Notes: generated by a model from the sequence alone, not told the origin. Shown: positions 36,307 through 45,288, numbered from the stretch's first letter. The stretch: 54,035 bases of DNA from Pontibacter qinzhouensis (GCF_008017455.1 NZ_VRTY01000037.1:1-54035), one strand, 5' to 3'. Numbers and translations are program-made.

Positions 36307-36320
36307 TGTAAACGATTACG
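36307..36320. promoter_or_regulatory. LacI-type operator upstream of the aldo/keto reductase gene
   Basis: TGTAAACGATTACG matches the LacI-family pattern TGNAANCGNTTNCA at all but the last base and has the central CG. A near-copy lies at 37614-37627 ahead of the regulator genes. It sits between the LacI stop and the aldo/keto reductase start. Confidence 0.6.
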
Positions 36321-36335
36321 ATAACCTAATGGCCT

Positions 36336-37364
36336 TTAAGTTGATACCCTTAAAGACGACTCTCTGATAACAGGCAAAGGGTCTAATACCACTTTAGATG
36401 GTTGATACATGCCGTTATTGTTATCAATAATATGGAAAATCATTTTCACAGCCTCCTGCCCCATCAGCACCGTCTGCTGGTCTATGGTGGAGAGGCCGGG
36501 GGTGATATGCTCGCTGAACAGATCGTTGCAAAAACCGAAAACACCCATTTCTTCCGGCATTTTTATACCTCTTGCCTTCAGTTGTTTTATAACACCAAGC
36601 GCCGCAAAATCTTCTACCGCGAAAATAGCATCGGGCCGAACCGGCAACTTCAGGAAGTTCTCTACAGCTGCTTTGCCTGCTTCTATGCTAATATCGCCGG
36701 CGTAAACCAAAGAGGCGTCGAACCTGATGCCGTTTGCCTGCAGAGCCCCTCTGTACCCTTTTAACCTATCGTAGAACGCTTTGATATGCTGCGGCCCCGA
36801 CACGTGCGCAATGCGTTTATAACCTTGCTCAATCAGATGTTCTGTCGCTATAAAACCTCCCTGGTAATCGTCTACAGTTACAGAGGGTATATCGAGGTCA
36901 TTATTTACCCGGTCGAAAAGCACAACCGGAATACCGTTGCGTTTGGCGTTAATGAAGTGGGAACAATCTATGGTTTCTTTTGAGATGGAGGCCAGTATGC
37001 CATCTACCCGGGCACTCATAAAAGCTTTAATGCCTTTTACCTCGTACTCATACATCTCGTTAGACTGGTAAATAATTACGTCGTAGCCGCTGCTGTTGGC
37101 AATGTTGGTGATGCCATGAATAACAGAGCCGAAAAAAGCAGGTTCAGCAGTCGGAATGAGAACCCCTATAACATGCGTTTTGCCCGACCTCAGCGACGAC
37201 GCAATTTTATTTCGGTTGTAGTCGAGCCGGGTTGCCGTTTCTTCTACCATCTTCTTTGTTTTGTCGCTTATTTCCGGGTGATTATTTAAGGCCCTCGAAA
37301 CAGTAGCAGGCGTCAGGTTCAGGTCTAGCGCTATGTCCTGTAAAGTGATTCTACGCTTCATCAT
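36336..37364 (-). CDS. LacI-family transcriptional regulator
   Basis: A 342-residue regulator with the LacI layout. Residues 4-60 form the DNA-binding domain: RITLQDIALDLNLTPATVSRALNNHPEIS is a standard helix-turn-helix and the hinge helix follows near NKIASSLRSGKTHVIGVL. The rest is a periplasmic-binding-protein-like sugar sensor (DGILASISKET, PVVLFDRVNND, TVDDYQGGFIATEHLIEQG). It binds DNA and changes binding when a sugar ligand is present. Two operator-like sites lie close by, one 250 bases upstream of its own start and one ahead of the aldo/keto reductase gene, pointing to autoregulation and local targets. The ligand is unknown; the esterase neighbours suggest a pectin-derived sugar. Confidence 0.93.
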   Translation of the reverse strand: MMKRRITLQDIALDLNLTPATVSRALNNHPEISDKTKKMVEETATRLDYNRNKIASSLRSGKTHVIGVLIPTAEPAFFGSVIHGITNIANSSGYDVIIYQSNEMYEYEVKGIKAFMSARVDGILASISKETIDCSHFINAKRNGIPVVLFDRVNNDLDIPSVTVDDYQGGFIATEHLIEQGYKRIAHVSGPQHIKAFYDRLKGYRGALQANGIRFDASLVYAGDISIEAGKAAVENFLKLPVRPDAIFAVEDFAALGVIKQLKARGIKMPEEMGVFGFCNDLFSEHITPGLSTIDQQTVLMGQEAVKMIFHIIDNNNGMYQPSKVVLDPLPVIRESSLRVST

Positions 37365-37575
37365 CTGCAGTTATTTCGTTAAATGTACATCATGGCTATC
37401 TGCTATCTAACCTGCCATAACATGCTCTCCTGCTGGCAAGGCGTTACCTGCTGCTTTCTAAATCGATCACCTGCAAGCTGCTGCCTATCTTTAAAACAGG
37501 GCCGATTTGCCTCTGTTTAAGTCAGTTTATCTGTAGATGATGTTAAATTTCCTTTAGACTTAGAATATTTTCATG

Positions 37576-37589
37576 AACAAACATTTGTT
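37576..37589. promoter_or_regulatory. Inverted repeat between divergent regulators
   Basis: AACAAA and TTTGTT flank a CA centre. It may be a second regulator site, possibly for the GntR protein, but this is only a positional guess. Confidence 0.3.
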
Positions 37590-37613
37590 TATGTTGCCCA
37601 ATCTATATATCTA

Positions 37614-37627
37614 TGCAATCGATTACG
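37614..37627. promoter_or_regulatory. LacI-type operator between the LacI and GntR genes
   Basis: TGCAATCGATTACG differs from the site at 36307 at two positions only and has a perfect AATCGATT core. It lies 250 bases from the LacI start and about 170 from the GntR start. Confidence 0.6.
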
Positions 37628-37797
37628 TAACTATTTTATCTAAAATGAATCCTAAAATAAATATCATTTTCATCAGTAAATAAAGCTCCGCTTTGAATGC
37701 CTTTTCTACCTGCCTAAGCAAGGTTGTGGAGTGCTCTTCTTCATTATAGGTAACTAAGGTATTATTCAAAGGTTATTTAATTTCTCAACTACTGTTT

Positions 37798-38811
37798 ATG
37801 GAACTTTTAGATCGGATTGACACCACATCAGCCATGCCTATGTACATGCAGGTTGCCAACGCTATTGTTACAGACATAGAATCTGGTACCCTGCGGCGCG
37901 ATAAGCAGCTGCCATCTATTAATGAGTTGAGCGAAAGTTATTACCTCTCCAGAGATACCGTAGAGAAAGCCTACCAACTGCTGCGAAAGCGTGGCGTTAT
38001 TGTATCTATAAAATGCAAAGGTTGCTACGTTAGCGACTCCTTTACTCCAGGTAAGCTGCGTGTGCTGCTGCTGTTCAACAAACTCAGCACCTACAAAAAA
38101 AATATTTACTATGCCATTCTGAACTCGCTGGGCGAGGATGCTGAAATAGACCTGCACATACACCATTTCGATGGTAAAATTTGTGAAAGCCTGCTGCAGG
38201 AGAGCCTGGGTAAATACCAGTATTATGCCATTATGCCACATTTCGATAAAAACGTGGAGGAGGCGCGGCAGGCCATCAAAAAAATACCGGAAGAGCAGCT
38301 GCTGTTTTTAGACAAGAAATTTGAAGGCTTTGAGGGCAAATGTGCCGCCGTGTACCAGGATTTTGATCGCGACATACGCCACGCGCTACACTTAGGCAAG
38401 GACTTGCTGGCAAAGCACAAGCGTATGGTCATGATTTACCCCGAAGATGTAACTTACCCGCTGGAGATTGTAAAGGGCTTCCGTCATTTTTGCCGCGAAA
38501 TATCTTTTGAGCATAAAGTTGTAAGCTCTATTAGAGCAGAAGAGCTAAGAAACACTGTTTTTGTTGCCTTAAACGAACCAGACCTTATCGAGATTATTGA
38601 AAGGAGCAGGGCAGAAGGTTTAGTGGCAGGCAAAGACTTCGGTATTATTTCTTATAACGACACACCGCTAATGGAGGTGCTGGAAAACGGTATTACAGTT
38701 GTTTCTACAGATCATGAAAAAATGGGGCTAACAGCAGCTTACATGATGAAACACAAACTGAAAGACAGCATTAAAAATCCTTTTTCCTTTATCAGACGCA
38801 ACTCCCTTTAA
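37798..38811 (+). CDS. GntR-family regulator with sugar-binding-like C-terminus
   Basis: A 337-residue regulator. Residues about 10-80 are a winged helix of the GntR family (MYMQVANAIVTDIESGTLRR, then LPSINELSESYYLSRDTVEKAYQLLRKRG). The rest is not the usual FadR or HutC effector domain but looks like a periplasmic-binding-protein fold (LRVLLLFNKLSTYKKNIYYA, IMPHFDKNVEEA, GIISYNDTPLMEVLENGITVVSTDHEKMG), as in Bacteroidetes sugar regulators such as FucR. This type usually senses a deoxysugar or sugar. It is divergent from the LacI gene, with operator-like sites between. Repeat copy R12 begins six bases after its stop. Confidence 0.9.
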   Translation: MELLDRIDTTSAMPMYMQVANAIVTDIESGTLRRDKQLPSINELSESYYLSRDTVEKAYQLLRKRGVIVSIKCKGCYVSDSFTPGKLRVLLLFNKLSTYKKNIYYAILNSLGEDAEIDLHIHHFDGKICESLLQESLGKYQYYAIMPHFDKNVEEARQAIKKIPEEQLLFLDKKFEGFEGKCAAVYQDFDRDIRHALHLGKDLLAKHKRMVMIYPEDVTYPLEIVKGFRHFCREISFEHKVVSSIRAEELRNTVFVALNEPDLIEIIERSRAEGLVAGKDFGIISYNDTPLMEVLENGITVVSTDHEKMGLTAAYMMKHKLKDSIKNPFSFIRRNSL

Positions 38812-38816
38812 GTTAT

Positions 38817-38874
38817 ACCCTTGAACCCGTTAAGGCTATTTTGCTTTGGAAGGCTATTTTGATTAGGATAATTT
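38817..38874 (-). repeat. Dispersed 58-bp element, copy R12
   Basis: Minus strand: left end AAATTATCCTAATCAAAAT, core GCCTTCCAAAG, right end CAAGGGT. It has an internal 12-bp direct repeat (AAGGCTATTTTG at 38832 and 38850) and starts six bases after the GntR stop. Confidence 0.85.
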
Positions 38875-39028
38875 GATTGATGATTGTTAGCCTCTTGCTG
38901 TTAAATGGCTTAATGGATAATTTGGAAATTTGAAGATGAACCAGCAGGTGAAATCCTCAGCTCATAGCTTTTAAATCTTCACTTTTAACTAATAAAAAGT
39001 CTTGTGGCTTTAAAAAATTTGAAGTGGC

Positions 39029-40186
39029 TTAGGGTGGAGGTACCATTTTGTTTACGGCATCTATCATGGCTAACACTTCGCCGGGGTGCTGCCCAACACG
39101 CTCTGCGCGTTTTTTACCCAGGCGCACTATCACCAGCTCTTTCTCCGGAATAACAATTATATACTGCCCCAAAATGCCTCGTGCATAAAATATCTGCTGC
39201 CCTTTGTAATTTGGCATAAGCCACCATTGGTAGCCATAATAATCAACTTTCTGCTTATCTGATGCTGCCGGCAAACCGCTTGGTGTGAGCGAGGCCTTTA
39301 CATATTCCGGGTCTACAATGGTATCGCCGTGCCATACTCCCTGGTGCAGGTACAGCTTGCCTAAACGTGCAAAATCGCGGGCATTAGAGAAAAAACAGCA
39401 GTAGGCTTTCTCAATGCCATTCTGGTGATCTATGCTCCACTCGGCATCTTGTGCGGCACCTATTTTACGCCAAAGCTTTTCTTGGGCATAAGCACTAACC
39501 TTTTGGCCAGTAGCCGCCTCAAGCACAAAGGCCAGTAGCTGGCTATCGCCGCTCTTGTAGCTGAATTGCTGCCCCGGTGACTCCACTGCTTCTAACCGGC
39601 TAATTACTTTAGAAAGGTCGGTGCCATAATAGGCTTCTGTTGTTATGGAGAGGGGGCTGCTGTAGCTTTCGTCCCAGTTAAGTCCGGAGCTCATCCAGAG
39701 CAGGTGTTGCAGCGTTATTTGAGCTTTGGCTCCTTCACGGAAGGCTGGTAAAAAATCACCGACAGGCTGGTCGAGGCTTTTTATCTTTCCTTCTTTTATA
39801 GCTACTCCTACCAGTAAGCTTACAATGCTCTTAGCCACAGAAAACGAGTTGCTCAACGACTTACTGGAGTAGCCTTGCCAGTATTGTTCGTGCAGAATGG
39901 AGTCTTGCTTAACTACCAGAAACGCCACCGACTCCAGCTCCTGGTGCAGTTGCTGTAAGGAGGCTGGCGGGGTGCGTTCGTTATAGTCTTTAGCAAATGG
40001 CCATGGTTGGGCCGCAGCGGGAGCGGCAATAGTTCGCTGCTCAAAAATAAGGTGGTCGTCTATATCGGCGAAGTTGTAGCGCAGAGCCCGGTACACATAG
40101 TTACGATCGGTTAGGTGCAGCCAAAGGGCAGCTCCTAACAAAAATACGACTACGCCTCCTACACTGTATGTTGCTTTGCGGCCCAT
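39029..40186 (-). CDS. Membrane-anchored serine hydrolase (beta-lactamase/transpeptidase fold)
   Basis: A 385-residue protein of the class C beta-lactamase-like serine hydrolase family. An N-terminal membrane helix (YSVGGVVVFLLGAALWLHL) anchors it. The nucleophile motif is S116-V-A-K119 in SNSFSVAKSIVSLL, and YKSGDSQLLAFVLE provides the YxN/YxS-type second motif; the third, near GILGQYIIVIP, is less clear. Members include esterases, D-peptidases and 6-aminohexanoate-dimer hydrolases, and there is no reason to call it a resistance gene. It starts six bases after the TolB-like gene's stop and so is last of a three-gene minus-strand unit with that gene and the FAD oxidoreductase. Confidence 0.86.
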   Translation of the reverse strand: MGRKATYSVGGVVVFLLGAALWLHLTDRNYVYRALRYNFADIDDHLIFEQRTIAAPAAAQPWPFAKDYNERTPPASLQQLHQELESVAFLVVKQDSILHEQYWQGYSSKSLSNSFSVAKSIVSLLVGVAIKEGKIKSLDQPVGDFLPAFREGAKAQITLQHLLWMSSGLNWDESYSSPLSITTEAYYGTDLSKVISRLEAVESPGQQFSYKSGDSQLLAFVLEAATGQKVSAYAQEKLWRKIGAAQDAEWSIDHQNGIEKAYCCFFSNARDFARLGKLYLHQGVWHGDTIVDPEYVKASLTPSGLPAASDKQKVDYYGYQWWLMPNYKGQQIFYARGILGQYIIVIPEKELVIVRLGKKRAERVGQHPGEVLAMIDAVNKMVPPP

Positions 40187-40192
40187 GCGGGT

Positions 40193-43100
40193 TTAAAAGT
40201 CGTAGCCGAGCGTTACATAGAATTTTGGACCTTTTCTGGTAAAGTCATCTTCGCTCCAGGCTACATCCAGTTTGCCATACACGCCAAACAAGGCAGAGCG
40301 GGCACCAAAGCCATAACCTACCAGGAACGGGCTTCTGTAGTTAATAACGGTAACCTCGAAAGGATCTGAGCCGCCGCCAACTGTTCTGGTGTTAATGGAG
40401 TTATTACCGGTAAAAGGGTTGCTACCGCTATAAGCAGAGCCTGCATCAGCGAAGGCTGTTAGCTGCAGGTTTCTGAAAAAGCCCGACGGGATTTGCCCAT
40501 CGTAGAGGTACTGCACAATCGGAACGCGCAATTCGGCATTACCGATCACATATTTATCGCCGGTGCGGGTGTTAAAGTTAAAGCCTCGCAACGGTGTTAC
40601 GTACTGCAGGTAAAACAAGTCGGCAGGAGCTCCAATAGGTACTGAGTTACGGTCGCTTTCCTCGTCTTCGGAGGCAAAAAGCCAGTTATCCATGCCACCA
40701 ATCAGGAAGCTTTTGGGAGCATTGCCGAAAAACGCGCCGTAGCTTATGCGGGTAGCCAGCACAATCTGGCGGTGCAGCTTCTGGTAGTGCCTGAAATCGA
40801 TGTAGAACTTGTTAAAGCTGGCGGCGTTGTCGTTTATGCTTCTAAGGCTCAGCAACCCTGCTTTCATGCGTGTGCCCTGCAGCATGTTTACACCGGTGGC
40901 TATCGAATTATCGAATACAAACTCGATGTTGCCACCACCAAAGTGGTTCACGCTATCGGGGGCAGTAAACTCGTTAACATACGTAAACCGTGTGTTCACA
41001 TACTGTGGCCTAATGCGCAGGCTGGTGCTATAGGTAAGCGGGTAAATGAATTGCGGCGCAAACTCATGTTTTGCAAAACGCAGCACCGTGTTAGAAGCTT
41101 CGCGATCCTGGGCCACAATAATATCGCGGCTAAACCTGGCGCCAAAGTCGTAACGGTGCTTCAGGTTCATATATTCTGTAAAGAACCGGCTTGTCTGGAA
41201 ATCTGTTTTCAGGAACGCGCTTCCTCTTATATGATGGTCCTCAAAAAGATCGCTCATGTTAATGCCTGCCACTATACCAAAGCCCAGTAACGGATCGGCA
41301 TACACGGAGGTAACGATTTCGTGCACACTAAAACGGAGATCGTAATTAACCGGGCCGGCAAGCTGCACACCTCCTTGTGGGGCTCCAGGCCTTTTCACAA
41401 CCGTAGTACTTTCTGTTTTTCTGGCAGCTGCTGCTTTATCGCTTTCGAACTCATAGTTCTCTATGTTTACCTCTCCCTCCGGCCGTTTTGGTTTTACGAC
41501 CTGCGCATTGCTATCCAGCAGCCGCTGGTTGGCAATGGCCGCGGCTGCCGCTGCATTACGGGCACGGGTTTCGAGTATAATCTGGCGTGCCGTTTTAGGC
41601 AGATCGGTTAAGGCAGGTGCTGTGTGGTTAGGCAGCAGGTACACAAAGTCGCGGGCACCACTACTGGCGGTGAGGGCCAGCGTATTGTTCCTGCTATGGT
41701 AATCGTAGGCATCAATATCCTGCAGAAAGCCCGTGAGCGGTGTACTCTCGCCGGTAGCCAGGTTGTACAGGTACACACTTCTTACACCGCTGCTCTCGCC
41801 CAGGTATGTCAGGTTGCCATCTTCGGTGGCTCTTGGCATCAGCTCACTCGATATAGAGGTTGTCAACTGCTTCAGTTCTACATCCCGGCCGGAGCGCTGC
41901 AACAGGAAAATATCATAGTTATTGACCATAGCCGTAAATGTTGGCTCTGTGCTGGTGCCGGTGGTGTCTTGCCAGCGGTTAGAGCTAAAAGCAATGTCGT
42001 TGCTGCCTTTCAGGAAAACAGGGTGTATATCGTCGAAGAGGTCGTTGGTGAGTTGCTGCTGCAAACGGCCGGTGGCACTCAGCAAAAAGATATCAGACTG
42101 CCCGTTGCGCACGGCGCTTACTACCAGGCTTTTACCGTCGGGCGAGTAGCTCATATCTTGCACCTGCGAAAACTGAGAGAGCACGGCAAATGGCGTTGTT
42201 AAAGACTCGTAGAAAGGCAGTCGCGAAAACTTGCTGCGTGCATCTATTTGCCGCAAGGCCATTTCGCCTCTCCGTGCTTCTATCAGCCCCAGCTGTGTAT
42301 TGGAGCGCCAGGCCAGCACAGGCAGTTTATAGTCTATCTTCTGATCCAGGGTTTTGTACCCGCTCGTCCAGACTACGCGGTGCCGTTTGCTCTTTACCTC
42401 CTGCACATACACTCTGAACTTACCGTTGTCGTTTTCGGCGTAAGCCAGCATGGTGCCATCGGGGTTCAGCACAGGCTGTGTGTATACCAGGTTCTTCTTG
42501 TTTTTCTGAAATAGCTTTTTATCGTCGGGCAGTGAGGCCAGCGGGTTATCCTGGCGGGTATTTACCTGCAGGTAGTACTTGTGCCAGTCTTGCAGAAACC
42601 GCTTATAAGGTATGTTCAGACTGCTGGTAATCCCGATCTCCACATCGCGGGTAATGCGTGTCAGGTTCAGGATGTTCTGAATGGCGGTATAGCCGTAGCG
42701 CTCAGCAATATAATTCCAGATGGCGTGGCCTGTCTGGCTTTGGTTATGCTTGAGGAGTACATCGGGCTTCTGGTTCGGGTTCTGCAGAATCATGTCGCGC
42801 ACATAGTTATCCATGCTCACGCTCCAGCCCTCTGCTGTGTAGGCTGCCACGCCGCTAATAAACCAATCGGGCAGGCGCAGCAGGTAGCTGCTCTGCAAAG
42901 CTTCTTTCAGGCTTCCGCCATACATCATGTCGCTGAGCAGCAGCTCTGTGAGCTGGTAACTCATGTTTCTTTTAAACTCCGTCTGCGTTCCCTCAAAGGC
43001 TACCTCAATCTTGTTCTTCAGGAACAAAGTTTCGCCGCCCGTCTGAAACTGGTCGCTGTTCAGCCCGATGTTACTCTGCCGCAGGTCGGTGGCCGAGTTG

Positions 43101-43378
43101 TAGAGTATAAAGGTGATTTTTGAATATGGATAATAGCCAATCAGGCTGGTAACGCGCTTGAGCTCCCGCTCGGCATAGGCTGCGGCATTACGGGCAACCT
43201 CATCTCCACCCTGGTAAAAGTAAAAATTGAAATTTGGTGTGCTGTATACTTTCCAGTCGAAATTTTTATATTGAATACGGCTCTTACCGAAATTATCGCG
43301 ACCGGGCTGTGCCTGTACTAAACCGCTCCCGAGCGAGCAAAGCACTATCAGCAACAAGAACCTTGTATAAAATCGCAT
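40193..43378 (-). CDS. TolB-like propeller and outer-membrane barrel protein with a dead peptidase domain
   Basis: A 1061-residue protein with a signal peptide (LLLIVLCSLGSGLVQAQ). Residues about 35-270 follow the layout of the gluzincin (peptidase MA-like) domain; the HExxH helix reads YQLTELLLSDMMYG and the LPxWFxEG helix reads LPDWFISGVAAY, so the expected histidines and glutamate are lost. A PD40/TolB-like beta-propeller spans about 290-590 (PVLNPDGTMLAYAENDNGKFRV, MSYSPDGKSLVVSA). The last 350 residues are amphipathic strands ending in YVTLGYDF, a terminal aromatic typical of outer-membrane barrels. A GGAG-type ribosome site precedes it. The FAD gene ends 17 bases upstream. Function unknown; a binding or scaffold role is likely. 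Confidence 0.8.
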   Translation of the reverse strand: MRFYTRFLLLIVLCSLGSGLVQAQPGRDNFGKSRIQYKNFDWKVYSTPNFNFYFYQGGDEVARNAAAYAERELKRVTSLIGYYPYSKITFILYNSATDLRQSNIGLNSDQFQTGGETLFLKNKIEVAFEGTQTEFKRNMSYQLTELLLSDMMYGGSLKEALQSSYLLRLPDWFISGVAAYTAEGWSVSMDNYVRDMILQNPNQKPDVLLKHNQSQTGHAIWNYIAERYGYTAIQNILNLTRITRDVEIGITSSLNIPYKRFLQDWHKYYLQVNTRQDNPLASLPDDKKLFQKNKKNLVYTQPVLNPDGTMLAYAENDNGKFRVYVQEVKSKRHRVVWTSGYKTLDQKIDYKLPVLAWRSNTQLGLIEARRGEMALRQIDARSKFSRLPFYESLTTPFAVLSQFSQVQDMSYSPDGKSLVVSAVRNGQSDIFLLSATGRLQQQLTNDLFDDIHPVFLKGSNDIAFSSNRWQDTTGTSTEPTFTAMVNNYDIFLLQRSGRDVELKQLTTSISSELMPRATEDGNLTYLGESSGVRSVYLYNLATGESTPLTGFLQDIDAYDYHSRNNTLALTASSGARDFVYLLPNHTAPALTDLPKTARQIILETRARNAAAAAAIANQRLLDSNAQVVKPKRPEGEVNIENYEFESDKAAAARKTESTTVVKRPGAPQGGVQLAGPVNYDLRFSVHEIVTSVYADPLLGFGIVAGINMSDLFEDHHIRGSAFLKTDFQTSRFFTEYMNLKHRYDFGARFSRDIIVAQDREASNTVLRFAKHEFAPQFIYPLTYSTSLRIRPQYVNTRFTYVNEFTAPDSVNHFGGGNIEFVFDNSIATGVNMLQGTRMKAGLLSLRSINDNAASFNKFYIDFRHYQKLHRQIVLATRISYGAFFGNAPKSFLIGGMDNWLFASEDEESDRNSVPIGAPADLFYLQYVTPLRGFNFNTRTGDKYVIGNAELRVPIVQYLYDGQIPSGFFRNLQLTAFADAGSAYSGSNPFTGNNSINTRTVGGGSDPFEVTVINYRSPFLVGYGFGARSALFGVYGKLDVAWSEDDFTRKGPKFYVTLGYDF

Positions 43379-43395
43379 GTGCTTGGGTTTCTCCT

Positions 43396-44472
43396 TTATC
43401 TTTTTATGTAATCGTAATATAACGAAAAATATCTGGAAATATTTACTTCCGAGAGCATATCTGTAGCTGCTGCCAGCGACGCGGCAAACCGTGCTGCCAG
43501 GTAGGGTGCCATCAGCACGCCTTTCGATCCCATACCATTAAACACGAGCAACTGTGGGTGCTCCGGGTGCCTGCCTACCAGCGGTTTGCGGTCCCGTACG
43601 GCCGGCCTGATACCTGCCCAATGGTCTGTTACTCTGAAGGCATGCGGTGTGATTTGTCTAAAGCGCTCGGTCAGCTCCTGCTGCCCCTCCTGCGTAGGTT
43701 CTTCATCGGGTTGGCGCCAGTTGTAGGTTGCTCCTACCCTAAATGTGCCTTCCCCATTCGGAAGAACGTAAACTCCTTTATTATAGATACATTCCGATAT
43801 AAATTTATATTCGGTCTTCACTTCGAGTACTTCGCCTTTGGTTGGCTGCATCGGCAACCACTTAAAATACGGGTTATGGATAACCTGATAGCCTTCGCAA
43901 AAGACCAGCTGCCGCGCCTGCACCTGCTTATAGCGTATGCCAGTTGCCGTTAGCTGCAGGCTGTTAAAATCGAAGCGCTCCGGCAGCAGCAAACCGGCAT
44001 CCAGCAGCTCCTGTTCGAGCAACTGCAGCATTTCGCGCACCAGCAGCTGCCCTCCGCGCTTAATCAGCAGCCCACCAAACTGATCGTTTATACCAGGCTC
44101 TCCGGCACTCGTAATCCGCGTTTCGGCAATGTACTCGTTCCAGCTGCTTTCCGCACTTTTGGCCATCCAGGTGTTCTGCTCCTCTATGCTCGAAAATATT
44201 TTGTAGATCGGTTTATGAAAGTAGAGCTCCTGCCGAAAGTGCTCCTCCAGCTCCTTATAAAAAGCATCGGCGGCCGGTATAAAGCTATCGGCGAGCCAGG
44301 CTTTGGCAAACCGTTTTCCGGCAACGGGGTTCACCAGGCCAGCCGCCACCTTAGAAGATGAGTGCTCCGGAAGCTCATCGATTACAAGAACCTGGTGCCC
44401 CTGCCTGCGTAACGTATACCCCAGAATGGCTCCGGCCAGTCCGTGGCCTACTATTACAAAATCGTAAATCAT
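43396..44472 (-). CDS. FAD-dependent oxidoreductase (DadA/glycine oxidase-like)
   Basis: A 358-residue flavoprotein of the DAO family. The N-terminus MIYDFVIVGHGLAGAILGY holds the GxGxxG FAD-binding motif (G9-G14, with the first alanine/glycine pattern typical of the family), followed by an acidic residue in VLVIDEL; the C-terminal end has GIRPAVRDRKPLVGRHPE and NGMGSKGVLMAPYLA, which close the FAD site. It likely oxidises an amine or amino acid. I start at 44472 since the longer frame adds 22 residues before the conserved start. It is the first gene of a three-gene unit with the TolB-like and serine hydrolase genes, and is divergent from the metallo-hydrolase. Confidence 0.88.
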   Translation of the reverse strand: MIYDFVIVGHGLAGAILGYTLRRQGHQVLVIDELPEHSSSKVAAGLVNPVAGKRFAKAWLADSFIPAADAFYKELEEHFRQELYFHKPIYKIFSSIEEQNTWMAKSAESSWNEYIAETRITSAGEPGINDQFGGLLIKRGGQLLVREMLQLLEQELLDAGLLLPERFDFNSLQLTATGIRYKQVQARQLVFCEGYQVIHNPYFKWLPMQPTKGEVLEVKTEYKFISECIYNKGVYVLPNGEGTFRVGATYNWRQPDEEPTQEGQQELTERFRQITPHAFRVTDHWAGIRPAVRDRKPLVGRHPEHPQLLVFNGMGSKGVLMAPYLAARFAASLAAATDMLSEVNISRYFSLYYDYIKR

Positions 44473-44559
44473 GGTGGCAATGTACAACAAGTACAGCTGA
44501 AATTTGTAACTTGTAAGCCTATTTTGTGCGCATGCCAATCGATTAAAAAAGATAAATAC

Positions 44560-45198
44560 ATGAAGGTTACCTGCCTTACATTTAATCCTTTTCAGGAAAA
44601 CACCTACTTGCTACACGACGATACAAAAGAGTGTGTTATTGTAGACCCCGGCTGCTACGACAAGCAGGAGCAATTGGAGCTAAAGCAGTATATAGAGCAG
44701 CATGGCCTGAAAGTGGTGCGGCTGCTGAACACCCATTGCCACATAGACCATGTGCTGGGCAATAAATTTGTAGCCGATACGTATGGTGTGGAGCTGGAAA
44801 TACACGAAACGGACCTGCAGACATTACGCTCGGTGCAGGTGTACGCGCCTGCTTATGGTTTCCCGATGTACGCGGAGCAATTGCCTGGCAACAACTATCT
44901 GAAAGAAGGTGAGGATGTTACCTTCGGGAATACAACCCTGCAAGTGCTTTTTACACCGGGCCATGCACCGGGACATGTGGTGTTTTATAATGAAGAAGAC
45001 AAAACCTGCATCGGTGGCGACGTGTTGTTCCGCAGCAGTATTGGCCGTACCGACCTACCAGGCGGCGATTTCGATACCCTGATCAAGAGCATCCATACCA
45101 AGCTGTTTACCTTACCCGACGATGTAACTGTTTATCCGGGCCACGGACCAGAAACAACCATTGGTTTTGAGAAAAAATCAAATCCTTTTTTAAACTAA
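44560..45198 (+). CDS. Metallo-beta-lactamase-fold hydrolase (glyoxalase II-like)
   Basis: A 212-residue cytoplasmic hydrolase. The zinc-binding motif THCHIDH gives H59, H61, D63 and H64; further ligands appear in TPGHAPGHVVFY, the Asp of GGDVLF and YPGHGPETT near the end. Length and layout match the short YcbL/GloB-like group, which often acts on thioesters such as S-lactoyl-glutathione-like compounds; Bacteroidetes lack abundant glutathione, so the real substrate is open. I start at 44560 (MKVTCLTFNPFQENTYLL), the conserved family start. An 87-bp gap separates it from the divergent FAD gene. Two repeat copies follow it. Confidence 0.93.
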   Translation: MKVTCLTFNPFQENTYLLHDDTKECVIVDPGCYDKQEQLELKQYIEQHGLKVVRLLNTHCHIDHVLGNKFVADTYGVELEIHETDLQTLRSVQVYAPAYGFPMYAEQLPGNNYLKEGEDVTFGNTTLQVLFTPGHAPGHVVFYNEEDKTCIGGDVLFRSSIGRTDLPGGDFDTLIKSIHTKLFTLPDDVTVYPGHGPETTIGFEKKSNPFLN

Positions 45199-45230
45199 AC
45201 TGTTATTAAACCAGCAGATCAGCTTGTTTT

Positions 45231-45288
45231 GCCCTTGCCTCCAAATTGCCAAAATACGTTCTGAAGGCAGATTTCATTTGAATAATTT
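45231..45288 (-). repeat. Dispersed 58-bp element, copy R13
   Basis: Minus strand: left end AAATTATTCAAATGAAATC, core GCCTTCAGAAC, right end CAAGGGC. It forms an inverted pair with copy R14, 61 bases away. Confidence 0.86.

Noticed and set aside
39029..40186. The serine hydrolase as an antibiotic resistance beta-lactamase
   Set aside because: The fold is shared by many esterases and peptidases, and neither the anchor nor the motifs point to a true beta-lactamase.
43403..43424. GTAATCG half-site between the TolB-like and FAD genes
   Set aside because: It is explained by the last codons of the FAD oxidoreductase gene.
44537..44547. CAATCGATTAA as a third LacI-type operator ahead of the metallo-hydrolase
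   Set aside because: It lacks the outer TG and CA-side bases that the two accepted sites share; probably chance.
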